Shown: positions 52,060-63,290 of the stretch, piece by piece
Numbering within the stretch: position 1 is the stretch's first letter
How the letters are laid out: every line of letters begins with the position of its first letter
DNA from: Phytophthora sp. 'mugwort'
Lineage: Eukaryota; Oomycota; Peronosporomycetes; Peronosporales; Peronosporaceae
Length of the DNA stretch: 64,000 nt
Direction: 5' to 3'
NCBI GenBank assembly: GCA_033558025.1
Contig: JAUCEF010000007.1
Span: 4,774,001 to 4,838,000, forward strand
Made by a program: the position numbers and the translations under genes
The notes under the pieces: generated by a model
Databases searched by the model: none
What the model saw: only the letters and a program-made list of their open reading frames with translations
What the model was told of the DNA's origin: nothing

Positions 52060-52700
52060 TGGTGGCATAGCTCTTCTGGTGTATGAAGATACAGCGATTG
52101 GCGCGGTTCCGTTAAATGGTCCAGCCTAGGAGGTAGGATCCCCCTCCCTAAATCGGTCATGTGGAACCCGAACTCAGGGCCGATTTGACCTTGCAACGAC
52201 TTGTTTGGACGGGAAGATGATCAATAGGTCATCGACGTAGACCTAGATGTAACATGGCCCGTCGAATATAACCTTAAAAACACGGAACGGTCCTTGATAA
52301 GGCGAGTGAAGCCAAGACGTTCGAGGTACTTAGCAAAGGTATGATACCAGACACGAGGCGCTTGTTTGAAACCATAGAGGCTCTTATCAAGACGGCACAC
52401 CATGCCGGGGTGGTCCTTTGGGGTGAATCCCTCAGGCTGTTCCATGAAGATTTCTACGTCTAGTGAACCGTTCAGGAAAACCGTCTTTACGTCCACCTGT
52501 TCAACCTCATAGCCAAGGATGGCTGCAAACGTGAGCAGCAGTTGAAGGACTTCCATTCGTACGACAGGAGAGAAGATTTCTGTGTAGTCAATGCCATACT
52601 TTTGTTGAAAACCTTTAATGACCAGGCGAGCTTAAAGCGGACAACGCTACCAGTTTCATCGCGCTTACTCACGGAAACTCATCGACCGGTCCATGAGTGA
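52060..52700 (-). pseudogene. Copia copy B reverse transcriptase
   Basis: RVT_2 motifs: SKRDETGSVVRFK (about 52,640), GYEVEQVDVKTVFLNGSLDV (about 52,470-52,530), EIFMEQPEGFTPKDHPGMVC and LDKSLYGFKQAPRVWYHTFA (about 52,335-52,400). The catalytic YVDDLLII is intact in a shifted frame at about 52,215-52,240. A frameshift at about 52,245 separates it from the main ORF. Confidence 0.9.
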
Positions 52701-54800
52701 TTCATACTCGGAGAGAGCCGCAGCATGCCAGTCAGATGCATAGGATACGATCTTGTATGTCTTAAGGTCGGGGTCATAGCGAGCAGCTAAGCGACTAACG
52801 ATGGAATTGTGCCGGGTATGTTCCTCTTCCAGGTCAACGAGCTCATTGAGCAGTAGAGCCTTAGAGTAGACTGCACGAGCGTCTTCGGTTTTGACCTTCT
52901 TAATGGAAGTGGTACACACGTCAACACCAATGGCCATCAGGGAAGTTTGTAAGAAGCCCACACACGGATGGCAGGGCTTATTGCGACCAGGGAAGGATGT
53001 GCTGAGCGGATCGTGGGTAGCACGTTCGAGGAAAGTCAGTCTTGGGAACGTGTCTTCTTTGAACGTGACATATCGGCTGTAAATGATTCTGATTTCCATC
53101 GTGCTGAGAAGACAATTGCCTTTTTTGTTTTGTGGAAGGCCGACAAACATGCACAGCTCAGCCCATGCCTCGAGTTTGTTGCGGTGCGGCTCTGGTATAA
53201 GTGCAAACGCTGCACAACCGAACACCTTGATGTACGCGAGAGATGGCTTTCTGCCGTGCCAAAGTTCGTAGGGGGTGACCCCATCAGGGAGCACACTGCT
53301 GGTTGTCACGTTAATGAGGTGCATAACATACTGGCAGTACTCTCCCAAAACTGGCGAGGTAGGTCACTGTGGTATTGCAGATCCGGATAAGATGGAAGTT
53401 GACCGGCAGCCGGAAGATCCGTTGCCAGCGGCAGCCATAACAGCATCAAGGTGATGGATCCGGACCATGCGACACGCCAGGTGTATATATGTACGGATCC
53501 TGGATCCGTCCCGTGGGGTGAGGTCTAAGTACTAGATCCGATCATTTTAGTGCACATTGGGTTGAAGATCCGTAGCTAAAGGGAGGTAGAGTGGAGACGG
53601 GTGACCATGTATAGGTCAGAGATGGGATCCTGGGTTATGAGTAGTCCGTAGGATAGTTTTGGGATGGGATCCGAAGGTAGATAAGATATAAATCAGAACC
53701 GAATTTGCACTGGAAGACAACTTGACTATAGTATAGGGGATTTCTATTGTCCCCATACATAGACCAAGTCTAAACTTGGCGATCTTCCTGCACACATGGC
53801 AGCCCCTGGATAGCTTGGCCAGGTCGCGCTCGCCCTTTGGCTTCTCAACCCCCCTCAAGATCCCGCTATTGGAAGCGACAAGCATTGTAAAGAAACAAGG
53901 ACAACTCCGATAAGGAGCAAGGACACCTCAAGAAGGAACTACTCCGGATCACGTATATCTATTACGGATCCACAAGGTCTACGCAAAGAGCTTAAGACCA
54001 AACCAACACCGTATATCGTGCACAGATCCACCCCCTCCCAAGTCCCCACAAGGACATCCAAGGCCCACCAAGTGCGCATCTCGTGTCAACGAGAGAGCAA
54101 TACCAGCCCGCCGACGGGTGCATAAGGTGAACCGCTCAGCAACTACATGGCCGTCGGAATACCCCCTCCATTAGTCGGTGTCTGGGCCCAGTGCGTGTGA
54201 GTTGGGATCCTACTGAATTTCAGCGGATCCGCTCCACCACATCACCGTCAATATGTAGCGCACGCATGCGCTCGAGGATGGTACACATCTGGCGTTCCGC
54301 AACACTATTTTGTTGGGGCGTATACGCATTCGTGAACTGGGCATGGGTGCCGTATTGATCATAGATAATCTTGTCTAGTTTTTCGTACTCTTTTCCGTCG
54401 TCGCTCTGTAGCCGCTGAACTTCAGGATCATACTGATTGAATTGGGTTTCCAGTGTGCCAACCTCAGTGTTGAAACGGTTTTTGGCCGCTTTACGGAACT
54501 GTTCGTAACAGTCGTACAAATCCGACTTCCGCGCAACCACATATAGGTGCATGGAGCGCGAGAATTAGTCGTCGATGAACCTAATAAAATAGTGAGCTCC
54601 ACTCAAACTGGGATAGGGCAAAGGACCTTTGATATCAGCATGAAGCTTTTCAAGAGAGCTTTAGAGCGACCGACATTTCTATTGAAATGAGTACGATGAG
54701 CTTTAGCAAAGATGCACGATGGGCAGAAGTGGTTGGGGATCGCTGATGCTTGAGAGAACGCCAGTTCTGGAGCCGCTCGGGACCTAGACATGGTCGGCAT
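52665..54800 (-). pseudogene. Copia copy B integrase, split by solo LTR
   Basis: The zinc-binding part FCPSCIFAKAHRTHF is at about 54,700-54,745. In the core, MHLYVVARKSDLYDCYEQFR opens the open frame, LQSDDGKEYEKLDKI carries the second catalytic Asp (about 54,395) and TPQQNSVAERQM the Glu (about 54,290). The frame is then interrupted at 54,241 by the LTR and resumes at 53,367 with QYVMHLINVTTSSVLPDGVT and ELWHGRKPSLAYIKVFGCAA. Dropping the LTR and one 4-bp duplication brings the two halves together with only a single missing base. The C-terminal linker runs to 52,665. Confidence 0.88.
53368..54241 (+). mobile_element. Solo LTR (874 bp) nested in Copia copy B integrase
   Basis: It starts TGTGGT and ends ACCACA (perfect 6-bp inverted ends of TG..CA type) and is flanked on both sides by TCAC (53,364-53,367 and 54,242-54,245). 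It is rich in GATCC words and has no ORF. Its removal restores integrase sequence, so it inserted after copy B did. A diverged relative lies at 14.0-15.5 kb. Parent element unknown; a 4-bp duplication fits some Gypsy groups. Confidence 0.88.
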
Positions 54801-55330
54801 CACACGAAAGTGAGGGTGACAGAGACATTTGTGCCATAATAAGACATATTGGATCCATACCTAGTTGAGCCACAAGGGCGTTGACGGGTTTACCTTCCGC
54901 AGGAGTCGAGTCCATGGGTGCGCTGGGTGGCGTCTTGAGAGGCGTTTTGGCCATGAGCTGGAACAGGTCCATGTTGGTGGCGAGCTCAACATGGAGCTTG
55001 AAGTCCTTACCCGCGAAGAAGGTGCAGCGCGAACGACTGAACACGAGGCGAATCCCCATTTTCTGTTCTTGAGTGACGGACAGAAGATTGACTTCATGTC
55101 AGGCACGAAGAGTACATCGCGGAATTCCAGTAGGCGCTTCATGCCGTTGGTGTCGGACACTTCAAGAACGACATCTCCAATGCCGGGAATGGGTAGCTCC
55201 TTCTGGCCGCCGGCCGTGATGGCACCGTACGATCTGATCTCCTTGAGCCAGGGTTCCGGGTAGGCATCAAGGCGAGCACAGCCGGAGTCAACTGTCCACG
55301 TAGGGACATGGAGGGGGGGGGGCTCGTGGC
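54800..55330 (-). pseudogene. Copia copy B protease region
   Basis: WTVDSGCARLDAYPE at about 55,255-55,300 corresponds to the Asp-Ser/Thr-Gly active site. It is followed by the aspartyl protease-like frame GIGDVVLEVSDTNGMKRLLE and EFRDVLFVPDMKSIF. A C10/G10 run (55,313-55,322) lies just upstream and shifts the frame. The linker to integrase carries LVAQLGMDPICLIM-type sequence. Confidence 0.75.
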
Positions 55331-56676
55331 TGAAAGGCCAGTGTCTGGCATGGAGATAGTGGCGAAGGCGATGAGACCGGCTTTACGACCACGTGAGCTA
55401 AACTGGCGCTGGAGGTAGTCCAAGTTGACCGGGTTACCGAAACGGTCGTAGATGTATGGGTTCTTAGACCGGCATCGTTGCGTTGACCATGGCGCTGGTG
55501 ATCGTCCGAGATTTGGGTGCGCTGCCGCTTGGCGGGAAAGGGTTGTGGTGATCACGAGGCCTGCGGTCAATGACGCCGAAGATGGCCGGGAGGACCGTGC
55601 CTTCCTTCACTGTCCCAGCTCACAAGTGTTTCTGCAGCGCACGACAGTCACGAATGACGTGGTTGGGGCGTTGGTAGTAAGTGCAGCTTGGACCAGACCA
55701 AGTGCAGGGCGGGTATCACGACCGTGAGGCGCATTGAGACCACTTAGGGTGTCGTCTTGCCGGCCGTCATAGACGACTCCGGACTGCCCTTCGATCACCT
55801 TCCGTTCGATGTTAGTCCTGAGGTCGGTATACGGGATGAACTTCTTGCTGCCCTTCCAGATGGCCAGGTCGGGTTTCCAGGTGCTGGGCATGGCATGGTA
55901 CAGGTAGAGCGACTTGCTCGTCAGTCATGACGATACCAGTAGCTTCGCGGCAGCCTTGAGCGCTCGCTCAAACGTCAGGAAGAACTCCATGAGGTCGGTG
56001 CCTTCCTCGTACTTGATCGTCATCAGGTAGTGATTGATGTAGTTCGGGTCCCCGTGCGCTGTCGAGCTTTCGTAGCGATCACGCAGCTTTGGGTAGATGG
56101 CGAAAGCCGATACGGACCCTTCAACGATAAGTATATGCGCGCCGTCGATCGCGGAGATCAGAAACGACCTCATTTTGCGCTCCATTCAGCGTCTTTCACG
56201 TGCGATAGCTTGCGAGCAGCACGCTTCTTGGCCGCTCTGGGCTTACTTAGCCTGTGCGCGGAGCAATGCTCGGCGTATTCGTTATTCTTCTTGGTTTCCA
56301 ATCACCACCGGAGGGGCTTTGGAGGACGGCTTTGTCAACTTCGCACCCATCGCCTCGGACGAGTTGCCGGAGGACGAGTGGGAGGGATCCTCGGAAGAGG
56401 AGCCATTAGCCTTTGAGCAGCGTCATCAGTGTCAATGTCGTCGGTGGGACTGTCGACTGGAGGCAGCATGGGCGGGTCGGGATCTTCTCCGTCGGAGTTG
56501 TCAGCCGAGGAGATGGAGTCGCCGTCATAGTTTTTTTCGTTGATGAATCCGAGGAGTCCTTGGCCGGCGAGCGCAGCACGAACGCGCGCGTTCCAAACGG
56601 GGAGGTTGGAGCCACTCAGGTGAGGAAAATCTTCACCAGTTCTCCCAGACGTTGGGCTTATAACCTGTAGAGGCAT
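55331..56676 (-). pseudogene. Copia copy B gag region
   Basis: The open N-terminal frame from ATG 56,676 reads LSGSNLPVWNARVRAALAGQ, the gag entry motif (L.GSNF..W...MRA.L), then an acidic loop. A second frame (55,925-56,185) reads RSFLISAIDGAHILIVEGSV and YLMTIKYEEGTDLMEFFLTF, the UBN2-like core. A zinc-knuckle trace (CTYYQRPNHVIRDC) is at about 55,635-55,680 in another frame. Several frameshifts separate these parts. Confidence 0.75.
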
Positions 56677-57260
56677 CCCGACACCGTGCAGAATAGGAAT
56701 GGGGGACTTGGCAAAGCAGGAAAGAGGAAGAATTGGAAAGTGATATTAAGTTAGGAGCTCGAGCAGAGCTCAGAGAGAGCACACGTGGAGGCCTAGCGAC
56801 CACCAATTTGAAACCTAGCAGATCGAGAAATCCTAGAACTTATCCTAAACTGTAGGTTGGTGGTGTGTAAGTGGTGTGCAGGTGGCCAACATTCACAGCA
56901 CGGAAGTGAATTTTGACATCATATTAGACATCAGTCTCAGCGTTGCTTTTTATGCAAGCGGAGGCTCGTGTGTCAGCCGTAGCGGATTTAGGGTGTTCTA
57001 TAAATCGAGCGAAGCGGGTCTGACGGGGTTAGGGGCAGGGAGTTGTCGCATGTGCTGCCACTAGCCTTACACTTTCGGATTCCTTTGTTTTCGTAAGTAA
57101 CGTATGGTTTACGGCAAATCGTCGGTGTCTGACCCATACGTTTTTATTGGAATGGGTTTATTCCGCGCTGGCCTTTGACTGAGTTTCATTATTCAAAGGC
57201 GTACCATCGATATTTTCCGATAGACCGTCAGCAGTCGCCGTCGACGATAATAATAGCGAC
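56677..57260. other. No gene; Copia leader and spacer
   Basis: 56,680-56,900 should hold the leader or LTR of copy B. A dispersed repeat lies at 56,954-56,991. The rest shows nothing I can support. Confidence 0.35.
56954..56991. repeat. Dispersed short repeat, copy 2
   Basis: GCAAGCGGAGGCTCGTGTGT followed by CAGCCGTAGCGGATTTAGG matches 19,964-20,003 over about 35 bp with indels. Confidence 0.5.
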
Positions 57261-59148
57261 TCATTGGCCAAATTGACCCAGAACCCCCGCATCCCCCCAC
57301 CTAAAGAAAGCGCCATGATTGATGACAATGCCCAGTCTGTGAGCGATTCCACGATTAATGTGGAGGCGATACGGGACGCCTGCGTATGCAAGCACACGCG
57401 GACGAAGTATAAGAGCAGTCTTAACGGGATCAAGAAGTGGATTGTGGAGGAGCTCGCTAAAAATGACGACAACACCGACAAATTTCTTGACGATAATGAT
57501 GACATTGTGTTATCGGAGTTCATGCCACTTTTGCTCGAGAAGTTCCTTGTTTACAAAAGCAGCTATGTCAAGACTGCTACTTTAAGTGGTTATCGGAATG
57601 CTATTAAGGACCTTTGCTGTGTAAAACGTATCACACTTCCACCAGGGTATGGAGATGGCATGACACAATTTTTCCGGTATGAAGCGGCTTGAGGCTGAAA
57701 AATGACCAGACAAGAACTCCTAAGACTTCAGGAAAACAGCCGTTGACATTCTCTATACAACACGTTGTGTACTGAGACGCTCAAATTAGCGACGGTAGCT
57801 TCTTACACCTATTTTTGACTTCTCAATGGAATTTGATGTCAAATCCATGTCGGTGCAGACGTTACAGATGCATCATCTTTTGGCGAAAGATGATAGTGTT
57901 GGAGTCACATTTGTAAAGACAAAACTAATCAAGAAGGCTCTGGGCCACGCGATCACCGTCATTTGTACGCCACCCGTTAAGCCCGTCGACGCGCTGGGCG
58001 ACTGCGTTAGCCATCTATCTTGCGTCGCGCCCTAGATTGGAACCGGGGGCGCTTTCCCCAGGTTCTAATCAAAAATTACGGGTGGGCAAGTCTTTGACTG
58101 AGCTATTGAAGAGCGAATGTTCTGCCAAAACTGACGGTACACACTCAGTACGTGTGGAGGAAACATCGGAGGCCCATCTATTGTAAGTGTTTGTCTTCGA
58201 TGTGGCTGGAGCCTTGGTGGAGGGCGGGACTGTGATTTCCGCTACGAAGCTGCCGGCGACCATTTTAGGCCGAGTCATTGCTGGTCTTCCTGTGAATAAT
58301 GCGAATTCTGCTAGGTTGCCACCTCACTTTCGAAATAATTCGAGCGAATTCGCGAATTCTTGTGTGAAGATAATGTTTTCCAGTCTGAGTGACGAAACGA
58401 ATCTGATTGGTGTTCTTCAGTTATGTCTAGCAAGTCTCGTTTATCATGCTGAATTTTACAGACATACCTACCAATGTCGATCATGCTCTTTTTTTACGCT
58501 CAATACATGTACTAACAAATCCAGTCGTGTTTCAAAAGCTACAAGAGCAGCTAGAAGTGGGCGCCTCAATGTGGATGCAGCCCACAGGCATTCCTACGTA
58601 CATAAAATTGTACAAAAAGCTTGATAAGCAGCAGCAGTCGATTGATGCGCTACACGCTAGCTGGAGGGACCGATCGAGTAATTTTTGGAAAAGAAAAGGT
58701 ATTGCTGCTGGAAATATCACCCGAGATATATTGCGCGATGAAATTAGTGGATTGCTTAGCGAGGTTGGCCTCCGCCGTGATACCTCAGCAAGTGCGGCCA
58801 CTGTAATTCCTGCTACGCCGACACGCTCTTATCATACGTGGGGCGGAATGTTTCATGTGTTGCCCAGAGATTTTAATTTTCCGAGTATTGATCCGCTAGG
58901 TGAATGGATGCTTTGGTGGTTTGGCAATCCGAAACTCAACTATCCGGTATACAAGGGGATTCCGTCTGACGATTTAGATACACCACAAAAAAGGCAACCT
59001 TATCAGAGTGGTCGATTATGATGCGGCACATTATCAATGGGATTGAAGCAAAGCTAAGCAAGCCGATGCCACTAATCACCGATGAACCGCACGCTATTAA
59101 GTTGTTTAATATCGGGTACAGCGCACTTCGACTACGGCCGAGCAAATG
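57260..59148 (+). pseudogene. Crypton tyrosine recombinase
   Basis: Cryptons move by tyrosine-recombinase excision and insertion. The N-terminal SAM-like core reads ACVCKHTRTKYKSSLNGIKK and VYKSSYVKTATLSGYRNAIK, then DLCCVKRITLPPGYGDGM. The catalytic part is broken. The HxxR motif survives as GTHSVR (about 58,137) and the Tyr block as SVCLRCGWSLGGG then FRYEAAGDH (about 58,180-58,250). The expected first Arg near 57,840 appears lost with a small deletion. After a frame change, ILGRVIAGLPVNNANSARLP is followed by YKKLDKQQQSIDALHASWRD and HTWGGMFHVLPRDFNFPSID, the GCR1_C-like DNA-binding end. The last piece closes with RLRPSK and a TGA at 59,146. It matches oomycete Cryptons in architecture. 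Confidence 0.88.
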
Positions 59149-59665
59149 AAAGCGAGAATCAGTTCAGCTTAAGCTGACCATTGTTCTAAGACTTGTTCGC
59201 CAAGCAGATCACGAGCAGCTTCCGGATAGTCGGAGTCTGTGGCATCTGAAGAAAGAGGATAACGTCAGCAACCCAATAACCTCATCCCATGCGGCCGACG
59301 CGATGATGCAATTACTCAACCAGCCTCGAATGCGTCACAAGCCTACAGGTGATAGATAGTGTAGATGTAGATGTATCCTAATCCGTAACATAGCTCGCGC
59401 TCGTTAAGGGAGTCGCAGCTGGATTTGACGTCGTCGTCGCAGTTAGGCTGCGTGAGGTTAGCAGCATGATAATTTCAACTAATCATGTTGCTAATCGTGT
59501 AGAAAACGTAGAATGCTCTTACATTTTCTCAAGTTGTAATCGTCGTAGAATGCTCTTACGTTTTCTCAAGTCAATTGAAGCCATACTCTAGGAATCGAGT
59601 ATCGAGCGGCCGGATAGACGCTCGCGCGGAAAATAGCCAGCCAGGTTTAACGTTACAAGGAAGCG
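59149..59665. other. Spacer with a 29-bp direct repeat
   Basis: No gene. CGTAGAATGCTCTTAC[A/G]TTTTCTCAAGT occurs twice, at about 59,508 and 59,544. The flanks include GCGCTCG-type words. Confidence 0.5.
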
Positions 59666-60181
59666 ATGTCAACACTTGACTTCAAGTTGACATGCGTTGA
59701 TATAGGCTGTCTGAATAACGAAATTATCCCTAACTGGAATATTGCAAACCGGAGTATGCCAGAAAAATGGATCGGCGGCTCTATGTTTCCCAGCTCCTAC
59801 TGTCAACTATTGGAAGAGGACAGGTCTTGTCGACTACTACACGTACAAGTACGCGGAACCCGACAGAAAGACGGCATAACGGATGAACTAACAACGATGT
59901 TGTCCCGCCTGCACACCTCCAATCCGATGTTGGTAGACGAGCTGCTGAATAACCCACCAGAAGAGAACATTCTAGCGGACAACCCTATGGACGAGAACTT
60001 CTGTCGCGTTGATTTCGAGATGGTCAACGCACCGCACGAGCTAGAAGGTGATGATGTCAACGATGGAGACGAAAGATGCGGCTGCTGTCGTCCGGACGCC
60101 CCGTCAGTCCTTCATTCCCCCGTGGCCATGAGGGACGACTTCGGTGGATGGTCCACCTCTTTGTTAGCGCAGATGCGATGA
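59666..60181 (+). CDS. 171-residue protein, unknown
   Basis: An uninterrupted ORF reads MSTLDFKLTCVDIGCLNNEI and WIGGSMFPSSYCQLLEEDRS, a Met/Leu-rich helix (DELTTMLSRLHTSNPMLVDE), an acidic Asp/Asn/Glu part, and CGCCRPDAPSVLHSPVAMRD near the end. Eight cysteines are scattered without a zinc-finger spacing. There is no signal peptide. It is intact amid decayed elements, which could mean a host gene, a recent capture or chance. It could be one exon of a larger gene. Confidence 0.4.
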   Translation: MSTLDFKLTCVDIGCLNNEIIPNWNIANRSMPEKWIGGSMFPSSYCQLLEEDRSCRLLHVQVRGTRQKDGITDELTTMLSRLHTSNPMLVDELLNNPPEENILADNPMDENFCRVDFEMVNAPHELEGDDVNDGDERCGCCRPDAPSVLHSPVAMRDDFGGWSTSLLAQMR

Positions 60182-61284
60182 GGGTGTTTTCAAGAGCTAT
60201 ACAGGGGTTCGAAATATGCTGCGGGCGTCCAGAGAGGAGTTAGGACGTAAGCAAGGCCGCAGAACCCTAAACCCTAAACCGCAAACAGTAGAACTCGTTG
60301 CTAGACTTCTTCAGCAGTCATGTTGCAAACGAAACGTTCCTTTACTTGAGGAGCTCCGGATAGCTGCAGCTGCTTTTATATTATAACTCGAGGTCCATTT
60401 GACTTGTTCTTGTGAAAACAAAATCGGGAATCTGACTTATCTTTAAGAAGGGGTATCACAATTTGGGATATTACGGACGAGAGGTTGCCTGTAACGGCGC
60501 GTGTGGTCTCTCTGTCCTGCGACGCGCCGGACCTGATGCCGGGGAGTTTAATGGCCCGTCGCTCGACCCACATGGCTTAATCGACAGGGACGGTTGAAGT
60601 CGTGACGGGTAAGATTTCGCTCCTGGTGTACAGTACATGTACACACTCTACAACACACATGCACACTGTACGTGTTTGTTTTCACGTTGTACAGTATCAT
60701 GCGCTGTGCAGTGCCGGACATTGCTACGACTCGGCCGCCTGTCCAGGGTGTCTGGACCACCCAAGGTTGAACGGCGCTTGTTGTTGCTATCGGTAACAGC
60801 AACGTGTGATCCATACCTGCTACCGCGAAGTAACATCGCCTCTAAACTAAAAGCCGCCGATGAGGCCGCGAGGGAGACGGGCAGAGAACACCGTTCCGTC
60901 ACGGAATCAGTGCAGGCGATGTGCACAGTCTGTGCCACAGAATGACACATGTTGTAAACCTCGGCAGAGTATCCCTGCAGCCACAATCACCATCCTTTGG
61001 CTGCACCTGGGGTTTGGTCGCGCTGCCGCCCCGTCATCATCTGCAGCACCAGTCGGCCGGAAATAGGGCACGATTCGCTCGTTTTGGCGATTCGCCACCG
61101 GCGAATTATCAAAGTCTGTACTGTACTGTAGCAAGCAGCCAGCTACGTGCAAGCTAAAAATGCGGGGTGCTCGCCATGACGTCTGGCCCCCTTCTTTTTT
61201 CGCATATGTGTTGCGGAGCAGCGCTGGGAATCCCAGTGGGATAGGGCGGCCCCTTTTCCGTTTTTTTATATGACACACCCTTGC
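60182..61284. other. No gene; contains a telomere-like repeat
   Basis: Two tandem CCCTAAA units lie at 60,265-60,278. Other frames are unsupported on both strands. GC-rich at 60,800-61,100. Confidence 0.4.
60265..60278. repeat. Interstitial telomere-like repeat
   Basis: CCCTAAACCCTAAA, flanked by AAC and CC, is two units of the TTTAGGG-type repeat reported for oomycete telomeres. Two units can occur by chance or mark an old break repair. Confidence 0.5.
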
Positions 61285-61792
61285 GCACCGCTTCGCGACA
61301 GTTGGATCGCGCATCGGAGTGATTGTGCACCACCCCGTCTGCCCATCTTCGATTCTGAATGGATCCACTGACAGGGCGATGGGCACGAGACGAGAGCCGG
61401 GCGCCGACAATAGAAGAACCCGCTCATCGTTTCGCCACTGGTGAGTCAAAGGCCGCTCTGTCTGAGTTGATGAGTTGAGCCTCCTGTTTCAGCACAGCAC
61501 ATGGTGCGACAGCCTGAGCCATCACCGCTGCCAGCCTTCCGCCAAGCGAGTTTCGGGGGAAGAGAGGCGATTCGTCCAACGTCGCCTTGAAGAAGAGAGA
61601 GCAGATGCGCAGCAGGATCTGGACGCGTCCGACCAGAAGTGGCACCACTCACAGCAAGCATAACGACACAGGGGGGCAACCTAAACTTCTGCAACGGCAA
61701 CGGCAAGCAGGCACTCACACTTCGATTCGCCCCGTTGAATGCACAGCCAGCAGCACCAGCAACTGCAAAGAGGGATCTACAGACGCACAGAC

Positions 61793-62206
61793 ATGCCCGT
61801 GACAACGACAACGACGCCCCCCTCCCCCGCAGGCGGGAGTCCCGCCAAGTCACAGTTGTGGGTGCAGCGCTCCCCACGCAAGCGGAAATTCAGCGACGCC
61901 TCGGCTGGTTCACCCACGTCGCTGGACGAGGTAGCCATTAGTAGTAGTAGCAGCACCAACGCCGGCAAGCACGTGATTTCGCCCAAGAAGAAGACCAAGA
62001 CAGAGGAGCGCGCGAGCGGCAACCTGAGCAAGTGGGAGAGCCACGTTGTGGCTAGCATCACCAGCTCCCTCGACTTGGACTACATGTCTGTAGACGACGG
62101 CAAGGACTGCAGCAGCAGTGATCTCGAGCCCGTTGCGTTCTCAGCGGCGCCCGCAGGCGACCTCGCCGCGGACGAGCTGCAGATCCTGCAAGACTTGCTT
62201 GCATGA
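61793..62206 (+). CDS. Small Ser-rich nuclear-type protein, paralog B
   Basis: An intact ORF of 137 aa from the ATG that matches the paralog at 20,895-21,320 (MPVTTTT). An in-frame upstream ATG at 61,739 is not conserved. It keeps SPRKRKFSDAS and PKKKTKTEERASGN as two basic clusters. The C-terminal KWESHVVASITSSLDLDYMS, the Asp/Ser stretch and AADELQILQDLLA are also kept. Divergence from copy A lies mostly in the Ser-rich linkers, suggesting both are under constraint. Function unknown; a nuclear regulatory role is inference. Confidence 0.75.
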   Translation: MPVTTTTTPPSPAGGSPAKSQLWVQRSPRKRKFSDASAGSPTSLDEVAISSSSSTNAGKHVISPKKKTKTEERASGNLSKWESHVVASITSSLDLDYMSVDDGKDCSSSDLEPVAFSAAPAGDLAADELQILQDLLA

Positions 62207-62420
62207 GCGCGTGGGTGCCACAGCGGTCTCCATTTGGGAGGAGTCATATAGCTGCGGATGAGTTCGACGCAATGTCAGCACTAGCAGTCCAGTTTTATCA
62301 CGGCGACATCAAAGTCCGCAGCACCAGCCAACGCCAGGTCGCAAGCAATAGTAGAGTTCAGTAGCGGAGGATAGTAAAGCAGCAACCTCGGTGAAAAATC
62401 TTCCACGTATTTAATTATTA

Positions 62421-62865
62421 TACCATTGCACGGCTTTATTCACAGCGCCAATAATTAAATTCAAAATGTGAACGCTGGAATTAAAAAAACTGCCATATAT
62501 ATTACCTTCAATATTTTATATACCTGCTGAATCCGTTCGATACATCAAGTTTCGCTCAGGGACCTCAGCGACGATCTTCCAGTTTTTGGCCTCCTTGGCC
62601 GCGCGCATCACGCAGGCTCGCACCTCCTGCGAGTACTTCTTGTAGCTTGGTGATGGCATGTCGCCAATTGCGAACTGATGTTGTAGGCTGTTGAGCGCAG
62701 CGTTCGCGGGAAGCTTCCCGCCATTTTTTAAGGCCCCCATTTCCAATCATCCGTTCCTATTATACAGTATATACTGATGAATATCATTTTGTAAGGTCAT
62801 TTGAATTCCAGCGTTCACATTTTAAATTTGATTGTTGGCGCTGTGAATAACGCCGTGCAATGGTG
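62421..62865 (-). mobile_element. Mariner-like MITE with 62-bp terminal inverted repeats
   Basis: The left end TACCATTGCACGGCTTTATT and right end (reverse complement) CACCATTGCACGGCGTTATT extend for about 62 bp with about 5 mismatches, flanked by TA on both sides (62,419-62,420 and 62,866-62,867). The interior (445 bp in all) has one 76-codon minus frame with KKYSQEVRACVMRAAKEAKN. This looks like a transposase HTH N-terminus truncated before any catalytic residue. It is non-autonomous and absent from the paralogous site near 20,560. Confidence 0.82.
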
Positions 62866-63290
62866 TAGTAATTTACTACCAGTAAAAAATTAACAGAACG
62901 CAGAAAACCACACATGACATTAACCCTTCTTAAAGTTGGCATCCAGATGGCGCAAATTGGCTGGGTGCAGCGATTTTTCGCACCTCGGATGCGTGCGAGT
63001 CTTAAGCAGCTGCGGTATGCAGCACCCGCCAGCAGCCCTGGATCATCGCATCTTGCTCGCCCATCTCGCTGCATCTGTCGCTTGCTTTCTTGCGACTCAC
63101 AGTCGTCTGTCGACGACGGACTATGTACTTTTTACACCGACAGTGCTCGCTGCATCGTAACACTTCAACCTCATCACCGTCGATCCTCCGCGTCGTTTTG
63201 ATTCCCAGCTGCGCGAAGTAGCAGCTTGCCCGGCAACGGCAGTCGCTACGCCCCATCCAATGCGTCAGTGCAGTATGCCACGAACTTACT

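Larger units (their letters stand above)
51349..56676 (-). mobile_element. Ty1/Copia retrotransposon (copy B) with nested solo LTR
   Basis: The minus-strand order is gag (56,676), protease, integrase, reverse transcriptase and RNase H (51,349), so Copia. It is less decayed than copy A and of a different lineage. An 874-bp LTR (53,368-54,241) interrupts the integrase. LTRs of the element itself were not recognised at either end. Confidence 0.9.
61285..63290 (+). repeat. Segmental duplication, copy B
   Basis: Plus-strand counterpart of 20,100-21,870, in inverted order. Shared blocks include GGATCCA[C/T]TCAGAATCGA upstream, the whole coding ORF, and GCTGGGTGCAGCGATTTTTC and GTCGACGACGGACTA downstream. 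It contains the MITE at 62,421-62,865. Confidence 0.85.
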
